From VFMC01 sp046331225 (GTDB taxonomy: Bacteria; Actinomycetota; Acidimicrobiia; Acidimicrobiales; Ilumatobacteraceae): 64,000 nt of DNA. The stretch is from NCBI GenBank assembly GCA_046331225.1, contig JAXLRF010000002.1, positions 248,001 through 312,000 of the forward strand, given 5' to 3'. Below are positions 61,646-64,000 of this stretch, one piece after another. The first letter of the stretch is position 1. Each line of letters opens with the position of its first letter. The notes below the pieces were generated by a model. That model saw nothing but the letters and a program-made list of their open reading frames with translations. It did no database searches and had not been told where the DNA came from. The position numbers and the translations under genes were made by a program.

Positions 61646-62947
61646 TCAGCCCATCACCGTCCCGGACGTGTTGGCCGGGTCGCGACGGCGCGAGAACGCG
61701 CCGAGGTCGATCGCCCGGCCTGTTCGCGGGCCCACGTAGCGCACGGGCTCGGCGTCGTGATCGTGGCCCGACTCGACCGCGTCGATGATCGTGCGCAGGA
61801 AGTGGCCGGCGATCGGTGCGTTCTTGAACTGGTTGCCGCTGGTGCCGCACGCGAGATACCAGCCCGGCAGCGCCGATCGGTCGTAGATCGGCACCCAGTC
61901 CTCGGCCACGTCGTACAGGGCCGCCAGACCGACCGGCCGGATCGGGATCCCGAACTCGGGCACCCGACGCGCCAGCCGGTACATCGTGGTCTCGAACTTC
62001 TCGACGGTGGTGTGCTCGTCGTAGCGATCGGGGTCGTCGATCCACTCGAGCTCGTCGCACTCGGGCTCGGTGCCACCGACGAGCAGCGTGCCGCCGATCT
62101 GCGGCCGGAAGTACTGGCCGAGGTCGAGGTCGCTCACGAGCGGACCGCCGTCGTCGAGCCCGAGGCCGGCGGGTGCCGTGGCGGCGAACACCTCCTGGCG
62201 CAGCGGGCGCACCCGGATGCGCATCTCGTCGGTGACGCCGGCCATGTCGTTGAGGCGGGTCGAGTGCGGGCCGCCGACGTTGACGACCACCGGGGCGCGG
62301 AGCACCTCGCCACCCGAGATCCGCACACCGGCGACCCGACCGTGCTCGATCTCGACGCCGACCACCTCGGTGTGGAACCGGAACTCGGCGCCGTGGTGCT
62401 TGGCGGCGTACGCCAGGTTGCGGGCCGCGAGCATCGGGTCGTCGACGAAGCCCGACGCGCCCTCGTACAGCGCGGTGAGCGAGCCCCATGCGTCGTCACC
62501 GAACGCGGGGTCGTCGATCCGCTTGGGCGGATAGAACTTGCCGAGGTCGAACGCCGGGAACCGCGCGGCCAGCGTGTCGGTGTCGAACAGCTCGTAGGGG
62601 ATGCCGACGTCGTCCCACAGGTCGGTGATGCGGCCGAACGAGAAGTCGGGCGTGTCGAACAGCACCATGCCCGTGCGCAGGAACCGGCACATGCCGTCGG
62701 GGTCGACGACGCCGAGGTGCTCGTCCCAGTGCTCCCACGCCGGGGCGGCCTCCCAGGCGGTGAGCACCGCATCGAGTGTGGAGTAGCTGAAGCGGATGAT
62801 CGACGACGACGAGCTCGTCGAACCGGCGCCGGCCGCGGGGCCCTTGTCGACGACGACGACCTTGCGGCCCGAGCGGGCGAGCTCGAGGGCGACCGACGAA
62901 CCGATCACCCCGGCCCCGATGACCAGTACATCCGTTCCAGGAATCAC
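61646..62947 (-). CDS. FAD-dependent amino-acid oxidase/sarcosine oxidase-like protein
   Basis: About 433 residues from GTG 62947; GTG 62968 is an alternative. FAD site DVLVIGAGVIGSSVALELARSGRKVVVVDKG, then GSTSSSSSIIRFSY, and the C-terminal GTSGNQFKNAPIAGHFL and RTIIDAV regions typical of DAO-family oxidoreductases. The substrate is an amine or D-amino acid, unresolved. It is convergent with the kinase and divergent from YbaK. No ammonia or peroxide-handling partner is adjacent. Confidence 0.85.
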   Translation of the reverse strand: MIPGTDVLVIGAGVIGSSVALELARSGRKVVVVDKGPAAGAGSTSSSSSIIRFSYSTLDAVLTAWEAAPAWEHWDEHLGVVDPDGMCRFLRTGMVLFDTPDFSFGRITDLWDDVGIPYELFDTDTLAARFPAFDLGKFYPPKRIDDPAFGDDAWGSLTALYEGASGFVDDPMLAARNLAYAAKHHGAEFRFHTEVVGVEIEHGRVAGVRISGGEVLRAPVVVNVGGPHSTRLNDMAGVTDEMRIRVRPLRQEVFAATAPAGLGLDDGGPLVSDLDLGQYFRPQIGGTLLVGGTEPECDELEWIDDPDRYDEHTTVEKFETTMYRLARRVPEFGIPIRPVGLAALYDVAEDWVPIYDRSALPGWYLACGTSGNQFKNAPIAGHFLRTIIDAVESGHDHDAEPVRYVGPRTGRAIDLGAFSRRRDPANTSGTVMG

Positions 62948-63055
62948 CTCGCCGACCCTACCAACCACCTGGCGAGCGCTCCGAGAGCCCTTGGTCCCGA
63001 ACCGGACGTGACCCGACCGTCGCGACGGCGTCGCGCTCTGGCATCATCGCCGGCG

Positions 63056-63556
63056 ATGAGCGATCCGATCGAGGACCGGGTGCGCGAGGTGCTCGCCGCC
63101 ACCGGCGTCACGCACGAGCTGTTGCCGTGCGACCCTGCGCTGGCCGACACCGCCGAGTACTGCGCCGCCTACGGCTGGACGCTCGCCCGGTCGGCCAACA
63201 CCATCGTCGTCGTGGGCAAGAGCGATCCACCCCGGCTGGTCGCGTGTGTGGTGCTGGCCACGCATCGCCTCGACGTCAACGGGGTGGTGCGCAAGCGTCT
63301 CGGCGCGCGCAAGGCGTCGTTCGCCGCGGCGGACGACACGATGGCGGCCACGGGCATGCAGATCGGCGGGGTCACCCCGTTCGCGCTGCCCGCCGATCTC
63401 GAGATCTGGGTCGACGCCGAGGTGACCCGGCGCGAGCAGCTGATCTTCGGGGGCGGCAGCCGATCGCTCAAGGTGCTGGCACCTCCCGACGCGCTGCTCG
63501 CACTGCCGAACGCCGTGGTGGTCGAGGGACTCGCCACCCCGGTCGCGACCGCGTAG
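63056..63556 (+). CDS. YbaK/EbsC-type aminoacyl-tRNA deacylase
   Basis: 166 residues. THELLPCDPALADTAEYCAAYGW, TIVVVGKSDPPRLVACVVLATHRLDVNGVVRKRLGARKASFAA and IGGVTPFALPADLEIWVDAEV are the INS/YbaK-family pattern with the catalytic Lys in the KRLGARK region. Members clear mischarged tRNA. GTG and in-frame alternatives are absent near the ATG. Followed by the EAL gene on the other strand. Confidence 0.82.
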   Translation: MSDPIEDRVREVLAATGVTHELLPCDPALADTAEYCAAYGWTLARSANTIVVVGKSDPPRLVACVVLATHRLDVNGVVRKRLGARKASFAAADDTMAATGMQIGGVTPFALPADLEIWVDAEVTRREQLIFGGGSRSLKVLAPPDALLALPNAVVVEGLATPVATA

Positions 63557-63561
63557 CCGGC

Positions 63562-64000
63562 TCAGTCGGAGGCTGCGCCGGCGGCGGCGAGGCCGGCGTG
63601 GATGTCGGCGAGCGACATCGGTGCGCCGAGCAGATAGCCCTGGCCGAGATCGACGCCGAGCTGCGAGAGGGTGTCGAGCTCGCCGACGGTCTCGATCCCC
63701 TCGGCCAGCAGCAGTGCACCGATCTCGTTGGTGAAGTGCCGCAGACCCGACACGAGGGCCCGACGGGTCGGGTCCTTGTCGACACCCGACACGAGGGCAC
63801 GGTCGAGCTTCACGACCTGCGGGCGCAGCTCGACGAGCTGGCGCAGACCAGCCCATCCCGAGCCGGTGTCGTCGCAGGCGAGCAGCGGGTTGCCGGGCAG
63901 GCTGGCCACCCGCTCGAGCATGTCGGGGTGGTCGCCCACCGGCTCGGTCTCGAGCAGTTCGATCACCACACGCGCGGTGGCCTTCGCGATCACACGGTCG
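63562..64000 (-). CDS. EAL-domain protein, C-terminal part (window edge)
   Basis: The last 145 residues of an EAL domain: IELLETEPVGD at the window edge, CDDTGSGWAGLRQLVELRPQVVKLDRALV, and the late GLRHFTNEIGALLLAEGIETVGELDTLSQLGVDLGQGYLLGAPM. The start is outside the window, so upstream domains (GGDEF, PAS) cannot be seen. The motif DDFGTGYSS reads DDTGSGWAG, and the catalytic Glu of ELEITE reads VIELLET, so phosphodiesterase activity may be reduced. Confidence 0.85.
   Translation of the reverse strand, partial: DRVIAKATARVVIELLETEPVGDHPDMLERVASLPGNPLLACDDTGSGWAGLRQLVELRPQVVKLDRALVSGVDKDPTRRALVSGLRHFTNEIGALLLAEGIETVGELDTLSQLGVDLGQGYLLGAPMSLADIHAGLAAAGAASD

Overview
The window is about 64 kb of very GC-rich, tightly packed chromosome with many GTG starts, ATGA/GTGA stop-start overlaps, actinobacterial-type ECF sigma factors, an F420-type LLM oxidoreductase and several start codons placed 6-8 nt after a -10-like box (apparently leaderless mRNAs). 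This suggests an actinobacterium, probably an Acidimicrobiia/Ilumatobacter-like marine or freshwater lineage. That placement is inferred from gene style and not proven. No rRNA, tRNA, CRISPR array, transposase or prophage was seen. The content looks like ordinary chromosome, with small intergenic repeat families as the main irregularity.

Layout. 1-6.3 kb (minus strand): IclR regulator (cut by the window edge) and a PEP-utilising mobile-domain protein, then a coupled set of GGDEF/EAL protein, DUF5317-like membrane protein and GT11 fucosyltransferase, preceded by two tandem hydrophobic micropeptides sharing the C-terminus AAPxKW. 6.5-13.6 kb: crotonase, MFS carrier, a two-gene heterodimeric ABC exporter and a nitronate monooxygenase-like enzyme. 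13.6-16 kb: an ECF sigma factor and LysM membrane protein flanked by two homologous arrays of GTGAGCC hairpins. 16-23.6 kb: desaturase, TetR, BKACE (DUF849), patatin, methyltransferase, branched-chain aminotransferase, SDR, SigG-type ECF factor and carboxymuconolactone-decarboxylase-like protein.

23.6-29 kb is the clearest functional unit: sulfide:quinone oxidoreductase, a DsrC/TusE-like carrier, DsrE2, a CstR-type persulfide sensor, a persulfide dioxygenase-rhodanese fusion, a rhodanese and a TauE/SafE exporter. At least three ATACC(N)GGTAT palindromes form a self-contained regulon. Sulfide would be oxidised to persulfide, relayed on Cys carriers, oxidised to sulfite and thiosulfate, and exported.

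29-49 kb is mixed metabolism: beta-propeller protein, SDR, UPF0303, secreted three-repeat protein, acyl-CoA ligase, Zn alcohol dehydrogenase, a P-loop kinase-LLM fusion, a membrane cytochrome c, two MBL hydrolases, a D-aminoacylase-like enzyme, thiolase, NifU-like protein, FAD dehydrogenase, 6-phosphofructokinase, a DEAD-box helicase and a SHOCT protein. 49-64 kb: HAD phosphatase, molybdopterin oxidoreductase, TetR with a DrrAB-type exporter and a perfect operator over the exporter start, then a minus-strand run of desaturase, PhnD-like protein, H-NOX sensor and hybrid histidine kinase opposite an HTH regulator, two small-molecule kinases, an amino-acid-oxidase-type flavoprotein, a YbaK protein and a partial EAL protein.

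The features most worth following are the persulfide regulon with leaderless CstR promoters, the H-NOX/hybrid-kinase pair, the AAPxKW micropeptides, and three families of intergenic palindromes, one of which shows compensatory stem changes.
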